From Nitrosarchaeum sp. (lineage in GTDB: Archaea; Thermoproteota; Nitrososphaeria; Nitrososphaerales; Nitrosopumilaceae), in NCBI GenBank assembly GCA_004297665.1, contig SCUP01000320.1, positions 1-7,168 of the forward strand: a stretch of 7,168 nt of DNA, in the 5' to 3' direction. Each line of letters begins with the position of its first letter. Position 1 is the first letter of the stretch. Positions 1 to 5,546 of the stretch are shown piece by piece. The notes beneath the pieces were generated by a model. It was not told the DNA's origin, made no database searches, and saw only the letters and a program-made list of their open reading frames with translations. The position numbers were made by a program, and so were the translations under genes.

Positions 1-864
1 TTACTGGCATTTGATCCTAAAGTGACAGCAACATCAATTAAAGATGAATATGATTTTTACAGACCATTTGGAAAAGAAACACCAATTGTACATGGTCAGT
101 ACTCTAATCTTTTGTATATGATTCAGGTTAGAAAAGCACTAGAAATTTACAAGAAAAAAGCTCTTTCATCAGGATTAATGAAGTTAGAACCAGGTGAAAC
201 AATCTTAGACCATATGGATTATCTTAACATGCACTTACCATACAGCAACATGGGCAAAAAGGCTCTTGCGTATCTTGTAAGACATGAATGGCGCCAACTT
301 CCAAGATGGAAAAAAATAATACAAGAAATTGGCATACCAGAACCAGTGCCAAAGGATCCACGTGGAACAATTGAGTCAGTGTTGGGAGACGAAGAATTCA
401 TGGCAAAAGACCACGAATTTACAAAATTATTTACAAAGACAATAGAGTTTCAAGAAGTATATGAAGCAAAACTTGCAAGTTCATTAATTGCATCAAAGAT
501 GATTGGAAATCTATACACAGCGTCATTATATCTTGGATTTAGAAGCTGCCTTGAGTTTGAGTATCAAAAGGGAATTGATTTGAATGGAAAGCGTGTGGGA
601 TTTGGCTCATATGGAAGTGGAAGTAGTGCCATGGTTTTTAGTGGTACAATTCAACCTCAATACGAAGAAATTGTAAAAAATATGAATTTAGAAGCAGAAC
701 TTGCTCCAAGAAGGAAACTTACACTGCAAGAATACGAAACATTACACGAAAATAAGCTCTCGCCAGAAGAACCAATGCTTCATACAAAAAGAGAATTTGT
801 ATTAGTGGATATCAATACCACTGTTGAATCAAGAGGCGAAAGACGATACATATTCAACGAATAA
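1..864 (+). CDS. Hydroxymethylglutaryl-CoA synthase, C-terminal part (5' end outside window)
   Basis: HMG-CoA synthase condenses acetyl-CoA with acetoacetyl-CoA to HMG-CoA, feeding the mevalonate pathway for archaeal isoprenoid lipids. The reading frame is open from base 1, so the gene begins upstream; the GTG at 22 is internal. 287 codons are visible. Recognisable family segments, numbered from base 1, are the HGQYS segment near codon 31, the catalytic-histidine motif HLPYSNMGKKAL (His at codon 78), and the FGSYGSGSSA loop at codons 201-210. The catalytic Glu and Cys expected in the N-terminal half lie outside the window. The HxPYxxMGKKAL form of the His motif resembles bacterial MvaS and eukaryotic synthases more than the short archaeal enzyme; that comparison is from memory. 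The stop overlaps the next gene's ATG by one base, which suggests co-translation. Confidence 0.93.
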   Translation, partial: LLAFDPKVTATSIKDEYDFYRPFGKETPIVHGQYSNLLYMIQVRKALEIYKKKALSSGLMKLEPGETILDHMDYLNMHLPYSNMGKKALAYLVRHEWRQLPRWKKIIQEIGIPEPVPKDPRGTIESVLGDEEFMAKDHEFTKLFTKTIEFQEVYEAKLASSLIASKMIGNLYTASLYLGFRSCLEFEYQKGIDLNGKRVGFGSYGSGSSAMVFSGTIQPQYEEIVKNMNLEAELAPRRKLTLQEYETLHENKLSPEEPMLHTKREFVLVDINTTVESRGERRYIFNE

Positions 865-1412
865 TGCAAAAAGAATCAAACCCAATCAAAGACTTTCTAT
901 TTGATTACATAAAATCAGAAAAAAGAATTCAAGAGCTAACATTACAGGCAAAATTTACTGAAATAATTGATGATGTTTTAGAAAATTGTTATGATAAAGT
1001 AATTTCGATGGGAGAAAAAGAAGAGAGTTTAGGAATTTTAGCTACAGGATTGCTACACTATATTTTAACAAACGCACTAGTGTCTAGTCAAAGAAAAATA
1101 GACTATAATGGGATACAAATAGATATTATCATACCAGATTTAAAAACACTGGAAATCGATCCAAAAAAAACTCTGATAATATGCATACCAAAAACTATTG
1201 ACAAAACAATCATAAAACAAAAACTGGAACAACTGCAAAAAATCCAACCCATTAAAGACAATATTTGGCTGATAACTACAAAGAAATTAGATTTTCAAAC
1301 CAAAATATATGTTATTGAAAAGAAAAATGAGTCATTTTCAAAAATAATTTACGATATTGGACAATTTGTAAATGTTCAAGGTCAAAATAAATTCAAAATA
1401 TTACGTATTTAA
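864..1412 (+). CDS. Conserved-looking hypothetical protein, translationally coupled to HMG-CoA synthase
   Basis: I do not recognise this 182-aa protein. It starts at an ATG that shares one base with the HMG-CoA synthase stop codon (TAATG), so it is probably read from the same mRNA. There is no signal peptide or membrane segment. The first 75 residues look helical. Residues about 80-160 look like alternating strands and helices, with hydrophobic strands at IDIIIPD and TLIICIPK followed by a Lys-rich helix and a further strand (NIWLITTKK). The pattern of a hydrophobic-D strand followed by a strand ending in a Lys recalls a degenerate PD-(D/E)xK nuclease-like core, but the acidic residue of the second motif is missing (ICIPK), so catalytic activity is doubtful. 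Function unknown; the fold suggestion is weak inference. Confidence 0.8.
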   Translation: MQKESNPIKDFLFDYIKSEKRIQELTLQAKFTEIIDDVLENCYDKVISMGEKEESLGILATGLLHYILTNALVSSQRKIDYNGIQIDIIIPDLKTLEIDPKKTLIICIPKTIDKTIIKQKLEQLQKIQPIKDNIWLITTKKLDFQTKIYVIEKKNESFSKIIYDIGQFVNVQGQNKFKILRI

Positions 1413-1415
1413 AAA
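1411..1415 (-). terminator. T5 run directly after the bioD stop
   Basis: Read on the minus strand, the bioD TAA is followed at once by TTTTT. This is short for a terminator, but it sits exactly in the 3-nt gap and the last codons of the convergent gene. It is a weak candidate. Confidence 0.25.
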
Positions 1416-2105
1416 TTAACTTGTCAGAGATTTAAAATCAATATTTTTTTTGAAAACACGATAAAGTGATGTATTACTCATGTCATCAATAAATGGTATT
1501 GAGCCCAATACTGGTATGTTTGTCAAATTCTCTAAATCTCGTTTTAGTTCTTTTACATTATATCCATTAGTATCAAAATTATTAATCACTATTCCCTTAA
1601 TTGGAATTTTGTATTTTTCACACATCTTACAAGTCATTACAGTATGATTGATAGTTCCAACTTTTGTTCTGGTGACAATTATTGCAGGTAATTTCATATC
1701 TTTGATCAAGTTAGTTACAAAGTAATCTTGAAGAATAGGAGTCATAATACCGCCCATTCCTTCAACTAGTATCATTGAATGTAGTTTTGATAGTTTTTTG
1801 AATTGGTTTAAAGCAAGTTTAATGTTTGGTTTTATTTTTAAATTTTTTAGTGCAGTATAAGGCGATACAGCAATTGGAAAAAATTGTGGATTTAGTAATA
1901 TTTCAGGATCATTTACTTGTGCGGCCTTTGCTAAAATTTCAACATCTTCGGATTTGAATCCAGTTTTTTGCGCAGTTCCTGCAGCAAAAGGTTTCATCAC
2001 TCCTACATCAATACCCATCTTTCGAAGAGTGACTGCAAGACCAGCTACAACGTATGTTTTTCCTACATCAGTATCAGTTCCTGTGATAAATATGGAATTC
2101 AACAA
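1416..2105 (-). CDS. bioD: Dethiobiotin synthetase (BioD)
   Basis: BioD is the cytosolic ATP-dependent carboxylase that closes the ureido ring of 7,8-diaminopelargonic acid to give dethiobiotin, the penultimate step of biotin synthesis. The 229-aa product has the full family pattern: P-loop GTDTDVGKT at residues 9-17, the KPFAAGT substrate-loop Lys at 38, VEGMGG at 114-119, and the late NNFD/IPVLGSIPF region for nucleotide-base contact. Length is normal. No in-frame ATG lies before the P-loop. The start is TTG at 2105 (a second TTG follows at 2102), with an in-frame TAA about ten codons upstream, so the start is confined to this short stretch. No Shine-Dalgarno site is seen, and a TATA-like stretch about 20-30 nt upstream fits a leaderless transcript. 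Its partner bioA lies 4 kb away on the other strand. Confidence 0.95.
   Translation of the reverse strand: MLNSIFITGTDTDVGKTYVVAGLAVTLRKMGIDVGVMKPFAAGTAQKTGFKSEDVEILAKAAQVNDPEILLNPQFFPIAVSPYTALKNLKIKPNIKLALNQFKKLSKLHSMILVEGMGGIMTPILQDYFVTNLIKDMKLPAIIVTRTKVGTINHTVMTCKMCEKYKIPIKGIVINNFDTNGYNVKELKRDLENLTNIPVLGSIPFIDDMSNTSLYRVFKKNIDFKSLTS
1444..1451 (+). terminator. T8 tract, candidate terminator for the HMG-CoA synthase operon
   Basis: A run of eight T on the + strand begins about 30 nt past the stop of the 182-aa gene. Archaeal termination commonly occurs at such U-runs without a hairpin. It lies inside the 3' end of the convergent bioD, so the + transcript would end antisense to bioD. No stem-loop is seen. 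Confidence 0.4.
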
Positions 2106-2116
2106 TAAGTCATTAG

Positions 2117-2134
2117 AATATTTTATTGATTAAT
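2117..2134 (-). promoter_or_regulatory. Candidate bioD TATA region
   Basis: The minus-strand sequence TTAATCAATAAAATATT is centred about 20-27 nt upstream of the TTG start. This would place transcription initiation near the start codon, as expected for a leaderless archaeal gene. The region is AT-rich, so the exact box is uncertain. Confidence 0.4.
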
Positions 2135-2142
2135 CTTTCACT

Positions 2143-2152
2143 TATCTAGATA
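2143..2152. promoter_or_regulatory. Perfect 10-bp palindrome TATCTAGATA upstream of bioD
   Basis: This self-complementary sequence lies 38-47 nt upstream of the bioD start, just beyond the TATA-like stretch, where an archaeal regulator could act. No matching copy is seen in front of bioA. A role as operator is speculative. Confidence 0.2.
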
Positions 2153-2314
2153 TACACATTTCTTGTTAGATCTCAGAAATATAATGAAATACAACAATAA
2201 ACAGAAATCAGACAACTAATTTGTGGTTTTAATCAATATTTTATTGTAAAGTATTATTTTTGTGACTAAAGTATCTATACATGGGTATGTATCCTAGGGA
2301 AACTAACTATAATC

Positions 2315-2482
2315 ATGCAAGAAAAAACACTGGCATTATTGAAACAGGACATTCTTACGTATTGGGCAGATTTGGAAAAGGGAGATTTTGAAAATAAGGA
2401 TTTCTTAAAAGAGCTTAATGCGTGTATTGGGTATTACAATGAGTATAAGCGTGGACAAGTAATAAAAGCAACAGAAAAATGA
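2315..2482 (+). CDS. Small helical hypothetical protein (55 aa), coupled to a zinc ribbon
   Basis: This 55-residue protein runs from the ATG at 2315 to the TGA at 2480-2482. It looks entirely helical, with an amphipathic stretch LALLKQDILTYWADLEKGDF followed by FLKELNACIGYYNEYKRG. It has a single Cys, no signal peptide and no membrane segment. I do not recognise a family. Its stop overlaps the start of the next gene as ATGA, so both are probably translated from one mRNA. A competing 36-codon frame (2281-2391) overlaps it but looks less protein-like. Upstream TATA-like sequence (about 2274-2281, TCTATACA) lies about 37 nt from the ATG, which would leave a short leader. Function unknown. Confidence 0.6.
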   Translation: MQEKTLALLKQDILTYWADLEKGDFENKDFLKELNACIGYYNEYKRGQVIKATEK

Positions 2483-2622
2483 AGACAGAAATATGTTTTG
2501 ATTGTTACAGAATAATGGAAAAAAGAGAAGAGAACAAAGAGGATAATTACAGAGTATTTTGGATTTGTGAATCATGTGGTAAGAGAAAATACAATGAACA
2601 TGATCAATTAAAGATAAACTAA
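2479..2622 (+). CDS. Zinc-ribbon miniprotein (47 aa)
   Basis: This is a 47-aa protein with two CxxC knuckles: CFDC at residues 6-9 and CESC at 30-33. Twenty residues separate them, the classic spacing of a single treble-clef or zinc-ribbon fold that binds one Zn(II). The rest is charged and soluble (RIMEKREENKED loop, GKRKYNEHDQ tail). The ATG at 2479 overlaps the TGA of the preceding 55-aa gene (ATGA), so translation is probably coupled. Haloarchaea are known to encode many comparable double-CxxC miniproteins; the partner, whether nucleic acid, ribosome or polymerase, cannot be told from sequence. Confidence 0.75.
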   Translation: MKTEICFDCYRIMEKREENKEDNYRVFWICESCGKRKYNEHDQLKIN

Positions 2623-2645
2623 CCCGTGATTATATCGTTGATTTC

Positions 2646-2654
2646 TTAATATAC
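2646..2654 (+). promoter_or_regulatory. TATA-like box for the 37-aa zinc ribbon
   Basis: TTAATATAC is centred 26 nt upstream of the ATG at 2676, the spacing expected if transcription begins at the A of the start codon (leaderless). This supports independent transcription of the following miniprotein rather than read-through from the pair at 2315-2622. Confidence 0.5.
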
Positions 2655-2675
2655 TTGGTTTAACATATAGTAATT

Positions 2676-2789
2676 ATGAAATATTGTCATGATTGTTTAA
2701 CTCCAATTAATCGTAATTCACCAGAGGAATACTGTAGTTTCTGTAAGAGAGATAGAGATAACAAAAAAATTATCAATCCTTCAACATAA
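2676..2789 (+). CDS. Zinc-ribbon miniprotein (37 aa)
   Basis: This 37-aa protein opens with MKYCHDC and has knuckles at Cys4/Cys7 and Cys20/Cys23, a minimal one-zinc ribbon, followed by a basic tail (KRDRDNKK). It is too short to hold any enzyme and most likely acts as a binding module or adaptor. A TATA-like box sits 26 nt upstream of the ATG, consistent with a leaderless mRNA. The Cys spacing differs from the neighbour at 2479 (12 versus 20 residues between knuckles), so the two are not simple duplicates. Function unknown. Confidence 0.7.
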   Translation: MKYCHDCLTPINRNSPEEYCSFCKRDRDNKKIINPST

Positions 2790-2813
2790 TTTCTTTCTAA
2801 AAATAGAATCATA

Positions 2814-2828
2814 TGAAATAGTATTTCA
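2814..2828. promoter_or_regulatory. 15-bp palindrome upstream of the RHH gene
   Basis: TGAAATA-G-TATTTCA has perfect 7-bp arms about one central base. It lies 77-91 nt upstream of the ATG at 2905. A second, partly overlapping inverted pair, TTTCAAG (2824-2830) and CTTGAAA (2856-2862), ends about 6 nt before the TATA-like box. RHH proteins bind short symmetric sites and often control their own promoter, so this is a candidate operator. Palindromes of this size can arise by chance in AT-rich DNA. Confidence 0.3.
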
Positions 2829-2868
2829 AGTATGTTTTCATCATAAAAGAAACAACTTGAAAATATAG

Positions 2869-2881
2869 TTTAACAATATAT
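2869..2881 (+). promoter_or_regulatory. TATA-like box of the RHH gene
   Basis: TTTAACAATATAT ends 23 nt before the ATG at 2905, placing the predicted transcription start at or within a few bases of the start codon. Confidence 0.5.
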
Positions 2882-2904
2882 CTAACTAACGACAATAACA
2901 ATAT

Positions 2905-3318
2905 ATGAAAAATAGGAGTTCAGATAGTGATGCAAATAAAGAATTTCATCATAGACCAACCATACATGCAAGTAAAACAACCGCAGGAAAGTTACCAAAT
3001 GTGGAACTGTATGATAATGATGCATTAAATGAACAAAAAAACAAAAAACCATCAGAGATATCAAAGCACATGAGCTTGATGTTTCCTTGGGATTTGTATG
3101 CCAAGATTGTAGAATATTCAAACAAAAGTGGAATAACAATTACAGACATAACGATTACAGCATTAAAGCAATATTTACTTGAAAAAACAACTCAAAATCA
3201 AGAAATGGAAAAATTAAAAGAAAAAATAGGTGTAGAAAAAGATCATTCTGGAGAAGATGAATTTAACAATTTAGAGAAAACAATAAAAAATATAGTTCAA
3301 GAAGATTCTAAAATATAG
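2905..3318 (+). CDS. Putative ribbon-helix-helix DNA-binding protein with charged tail
   Basis: This is a 137-aa soluble protein. Residues 1-54 are polar and probably disordered. Residues 55-94 fit a ribbon-helix-helix (CopG/Arc-like) module: a strand at HMSLMFP, helix A from WDLYAKIVEYSNKSG, a turn at ITIT, and helix B from DITITALKQYLLEK. Residues 95-137 are strongly charged and likely form a coiled coil (MEKLKEKIG, FNNLEKTIKNI). RHH proteins act as dimers on DNA, often as repressors of their own promoter; that role here is inference. An upstream palindrome and TATA-like box fit. It stands alone on the + strand, facing the minus-strand Cys-rich miniprotein. The long polar N-terminus is unusual, since most CopG-type proteins start directly with the strand. 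Confidence 0.75.
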   Translation: MKNRSSDSDANKEFHHRPTIHASKTTAGKLPNVELYDNDALNEQKNKKPSEISKHMSLMFPWDLYAKIVEYSNKSGITITDITITALKQYLLEKTTQNQEMEKLKEKIGVEKDHSGEDEFNNLEKTIKNIVQEDSKI

Positions 3319-3401
3319 ATTTTGATTTCTTAAATTCATATAAAAAATTCAAAATAAAACTAGTCAAATTAGTGTCATTGCTTTAATCATTATTTTTGAG
3401 A

Positions 3402-3494
3402 TCATGGGTTCCAATGACAATCACAATTACAACCTTTTGTACATTTCATTCTTTTACAGTCTGAACAAATTTTTTGTCTCCCAGATATAGCCAT
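3402..3494 (-). CDS. Cysteine-dense miniprotein (30 aa)
   Basis: A 30-residue ORF carries six Cys and one His: Cys10, 13, 18, 22, 24, 26 and His27. The density is far above chance and the basic remainder (GRQK, KRMK) suggests a metal-binding peptide that could contact nucleic acid. The clustered second half (CxxxCxCxCH) is not the paired CxxC of a normal zinc ribbon and is closer in look to metallothionein or cysteine-knot metal sites. It starts at ATG 3494 with a TATA-like TTTAATTA about 33 nt upstream. An antisense 28-codon frame across the same DNA has no comparable signature. Being so short, it is uncertain as a gene, but the composition argues for it. Confidence 0.6.
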   Translation of the reverse strand: MAISGRQKICSDCKRMKCTKGCNCDCHWNP

Positions 3495-3522
3495 ATTCAC
3501 AATTATACTAGTACATTCAACC

Positions 3523-3530
3523 TAATTAAA
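3523..3530 (-). promoter_or_regulatory. TATA-like box of the 30-aa Cys-rich gene
   Basis: On the minus strand TTTAATTA is centred about 33 nt upstream of the ATG at 3494, which would give a leader of only a few bases. Confidence 0.35.
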
Positions 3531-3572
3531 CACGATATAGAATTTCAGATGCACGTTGTACTATTATAATAT

Positions 3573-3613
3573 GGTTTTTTATATTTAGGTTTTTTATATT
3601 TAGGTTTTTTATA
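3573..3613. repeat. 15-bp direct tandem repeat, 2.7 copies
   Basis: The unit GGTTTTTTATATTTA occurs at 3573-3587 and 3588-3602, then 11 bases of a third copy at 3603-3613, all identical. It lies between the end of the TFB-TBP operon (3640) and the start of the 30-aa Cys-rich gene (3494), both on the minus strand. On the minus strand each unit reads as a TATA-like element (TATAAAAAACC), and on the plus strand each has a T6 tract that could stop antisense transcription. It may also be a simple slippage repeat. Confidence 0.85.
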
Positions 3614-3639
3614 GAATAATCAAAACAAATCTAATGGAA

Positions 3640-3789
3640 CTAATTTGATGCAACAATAAAACCATTAGCATCAAGGATGTTGCCACAAATCTGACATTCC
3701 CAATTAACGTTGGGATTTATTTGATCAACATTTGTAGTCTTTGAAGCATTACAGACTTTACATCGCATTGCCATTATTTCATACTCCAT
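3640..3789 (-). CDS. Zinc-ribbon miniprotein downstream of TBP (49 aa)
   Basis: This 49-aa protein has CKVC at residues 10-13 and CQIC at 32-35, followed by GNILDANGFIV, which looks like the last hairpin of a zinc ribbon. It begins 12 nt after the TBP stop on the same strand, so it is probably the third gene of the TFB-TBP operon. Three in-frame ATGs are possible (3789, 3774, 3768); 3774 has a GGAG about 7 nt before it and would give a 44-aa protein starting MAMRCKVC, a good alternative. Resemblance to the zinc ribbons of TFB or RNA polymerase subunits is generic. Function unknown; the context suggests a role near transcription. Confidence 0.7.
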   Translation of the reverse strand: MEYEIMAMRCKVCNASKTTNVDQINPNVNWECQICGNILDANGFIVASN

Positions 3790-3801
3790 GAATTTACAAT
3801 A

Positions 3802-4362
3802 CTAGTCATAAGCCATTAAATTTTTTTCTTCAAGCATGCTATGAATTTGATGTACAGAGCGATGAATATCTTTTTCAAGTTTAGCGCCAACACAGACTAA
3901 TTTACCTGATGCAAAGATTAGAATCACAGTTTTAGGATCTAGCATTCTATGGATTAATCCTGGAAATTGCTCTGGCTCATACATGCTCCTAGGAAGCGTT
4001 CTAGCGGCTTGTTCCAAATTAACTCTACCTCCAAGATTAATTGATGAGACAATATTTTGTATTGTAACTGTTGCATCATTTTTAATTTTTATTTTACCTT
4101 TTCTTAATATCTCCACTACTTTAGATACGGCAGTTTCTGCTAATTCTTGTGATTTGGCACCAGTGCATACCATCTTGCCTGAGCTAAAAAGCAACGTGGC
4201 AGTTTTTGGATTTTTAAGTCTGAAAACAGCTCCCGGAAATTGGTCTGGATGATACTCTACATCTGGAAATTTTTTTGTTATATCTAAAAGATCCAACCTT
4301 TGATCTATTGTTGCAGACGCTACAACATTCACTATTGCAATTAAAGGTCTGGTTTGTGTCAT
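3802..4362 (-). CDS. tbp: TATA-box-binding protein (TBP)
   Basis: TBP binds promoter TATA boxes and, with TFB, recruits archaeal RNA polymerase. The 186-aa product is the usual length and has the two imperfect direct repeats that form the saddle: about residues 8-89 and 99-180. Each has the signature QFPG...PK...LxFxSGKxVCxGAK. All four DNA-intercalating phenylalanines of the family are present (F42 and F59, F133 and F150). The short polar C-terminus after residue 180 is normal for archaea. The ATG at 4362 lies 20 nt after the TFB stop, so tfb and tbp are likely in one transcription unit, with a zinc-ribbon gene 12 nt downstream. Confidence 0.96.
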   Translation of the reverse strand: MTQTRPLIAIVNVVASATIDQRLDLLDITKKFPDVEYHPDQFPGAVFRLKNPKTATLLFSSGKMVCTGAKSQELAETAVSKVVEILRKGKIKIKNDATVTIQNIVSSINLGGRVNLEQAARTLPRSMYEPEQFPGLIHRMLDPKTVILIFASGKLVCVGAKLEKDIHRSVHQIHSMLEEKNLMAYD

Positions 4363-4382
4363 GTTTTTATTATTTTTCTAAC

Positions 4383-5315
4383 CTACAAAGCTATATCTTG
4401 ATCTAATCTTAAACCCTTGTACCTATTTCTTATTGTAACTTCAGTCACACTTGCAGCTTCGGCAATATCGCGCTGAGTCATATTTTCACCATTTTTCACA
4501 CATGACAAATATAGTGCAGCTGCTGCAAGGCCCATTGGATCCTTACCAGCGGATTCTTCATGTTCTTGAGCTGTTTTGAGTACTTTAACTGCATAACGTT
4601 TTGTCTTTTCTGTAATTCCAAGCTTGCTTGCAATACGGGCAACACATTGAATCGGATCAACTACAGGCATCTTTAGGTCCAGTTCTCTATGTAATAATCG
4701 ATAACAACGGGCAATGTCTTTTTTCTTAATGTTACCTGCATCTGAAACATCTTTTAGTGTTCTAGGAGTTTCCGTGTCTCTACATGCAGCATAAAGCGCA
4801 GATGCGATTAATGCTGAAATTGAACGCCCTCTTACAAGACCTTTTTCCAATGCTTTACGATAAATGTATGCTGCCTTTTCCATTACAGCATCAGAGAGTG
4901 CAAGTTTGTCTTTTAGTCTGTTTAATTCACTTAATGCCTGTCTAAGATTTCTATCTGCAGATGCATGAACTTTACTTCTGCTGTCCCATGTTCTTAGTCT
5001 TTCAATAGTGCTTTTCATGGCAGATGTAAGTGGTTTTCCAGATGAGTCGCGATTTATTGGATTAATGATTGTAGCAAGTCCTCTATCATGTATGGTAAGT
5101 GATGTTGGAGCACCTGTTCTAGTTGGATCCGTACCACCTTCTTTTGAAAATGATCTCCATTCAGGTCCAGAATCAGATAATATCTCAGAAATAACATATC
5201 CACATTTTCCGCAAAATCTTTCTCCTGTTACATTATCTGTTAACATGCCATTTTTTCCACAACGTCTACAGACAGTATCAGCATTGATAATTTGTAAAAC
5301 CAAAGATAAGATCAA
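4383..5315 (-). CDS. tfb: Transcription initiation factor TFB (TFIIB homologue)
   Basis: TFB bridges TBP-bound promoter DNA and RNA polymerase, and its B-reader helps start-site selection. The 310-aa product has an N-terminal zinc ribbon (Cys16, Cys19, Cys35, Cys38), the B-reader/linker segment GPEWRSF (50-56), and two cyclin-fold repeats at about 123-212 and 217-305. The first contains the TFIIB signature GLVRGRSISALIASALYAAC (159-178); the second GKDPMGLAAAALYLSC. A C-terminal helix-turn-helix (TQRDIAEAASVTEVTIRNR) would contact the BRE. No ATG precedes the ribbon in frame; the first possible start after the upstream stop is TTG 5315. TTG at 5303 is an alternative that fits the candidate TATA box better. 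Confidence 0.96.
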   Translation of the reverse strand: MILSLVLQIINADTVCRRCGKNGMLTDNVTGERFCGKCGYVISEILSDSGPEWRSFSKEGGTDPTRTGAPTSLTIHDRGLATIINPINRDSSGKPLTSAMKSTIERLRTWDSRSKVHASADRNLRQALSELNRLKDKLALSDAVMEKAAYIYRKALEKGLVRGRSISALIASALYAACRDTETPRTLKDVSDAGNIKKKDIARCYRLLHRELDLKMPVVDPIQCVARIASKLGITEKTKRYAVKVLKTAQEHEESAGKDPMGLAAAALYLSCVKNGENMTQRDIAEAASVTEVTIRNRYKGLRLDQDIAL

Positions 5316-5332
5316 TATTACACAGTTTGTTT

Positions 5333-5340
5333 CCTATAAG
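5333..5340 (-). promoter_or_regulatory. Candidate TATA box of the tfb-tbp operon
   Basis: On the minus strand CTTATAGG is centred about 5336. A start of transcription 25-27 nt downstream would fall near 5310, just inside the longest TFB frame, which favours TTG 5303 over TTG 5315. An alternative box, AAATAAGCC (5345-5353), would instead allow 5315. Confidence 0.35.
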
Positions 5341-5363
5341 AACCGGCTTATTTCATATTTTTC

Positions 5364-5504
5364 ATGGAAATACTCAAAATGTCAAGGCATTACAGAGCAG
5401 ATTATACCATATTTTGTAGTGATTTTCACTGTAAAAAATCCAGGGTCAAATTCAGACGCAAAGAAACTCACAGATCAGTGATTTTAAAATCAATAATCAG
5501 ATAA
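5364..5504 (+). CDS. Doubtful small basic ORF (46 aa, or 41 aa from 5379)
   Basis: A frame with ATGs at 5364 and 5379 encodes a strongly basic peptide (core MSRHYRADYTIFCSDFHCKK, then an Arg/Lys-rich tail). It has two Cys and a His in CSDFHC, not a full zinc site. A TATA-like CTTATTT (5347-5353) lies about 29 nt before the ATG at 5379. It is divergent from tfb and overlaps its upstream region. It could be a nucleic-acid-binding peptide or chance. No family is recognised. If it is not a gene, 5316-5546 holds only the tfb promoter. Confidence 0.25.
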   Translation: MEILKMSRHYRADYTIFCSDFHCKKSRVKFRRKETHRSVILKSIIR

Positions 5505-5530
5505 AACCGATATTTCACTAAAACCCTACA

Positions 5531-5537
5531 TTAATAC
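5531..5537 (+). promoter_or_regulatory. TATA-like box for the paired zinc-ribbon genes
   Basis: TTAATAC is centred 25 nt upstream of the ATG at 5559. This fits a leaderless start at 5559 (fifth codon of the longer frame) better than at 5547. Confidence 0.4.
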
Positions 5538-5546
5538 ACGTTCAAT

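Noticed and set aside
219..401. 60-codon minus-strand ORF
   Set aside because: It is antisense to the HMG-CoA synthase core; no motif or promoter supports it.
22..864. GTG at 22 as the start of HMG-CoA synthase
   Set aside because: The frame is open to the window edge and the visible part lacks the catalytic Glu/Cys half, so the gene begins upstream.
2281..2391. 36-codon + strand ORF starting MGMYPRE
   Set aside because: It overlaps the 55-aa gene in another frame, is shorter, and lacks the ATGA link to the next gene.
2882..3149. Two minus-strand ORFs of 85 and 66 codons
   Set aside because: Both are antisense shadows of the RHH-like gene, with hydrophobic composition typical of complementary reading of a charged protein.
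3401..3490. 28-codon + strand ORF antisense to the Cys-rich peptide
   Set aside because: It has low-complexity hydrophobic content and no signature; the minus strand frame has seven clustered metal ligands.
3573..3613. Tandem repeat as a CRISPR array or origin iteron
   Set aside because: The 15-bp units abut with no spacers, no cas genes are near, and there are too few copies and no replication gene to argue for an origin.
3983..4252. 89-codon + strand ORF
   Set aside because: It lies wholly antisense to TBP, whose repeats are unmistakable.
5008..5481. 157-codon + strand ORF
   Set aside because: It runs antisense through the conserved N-terminal part of TFB, has no recognisable motif, and its openness follows from TFB codon use.
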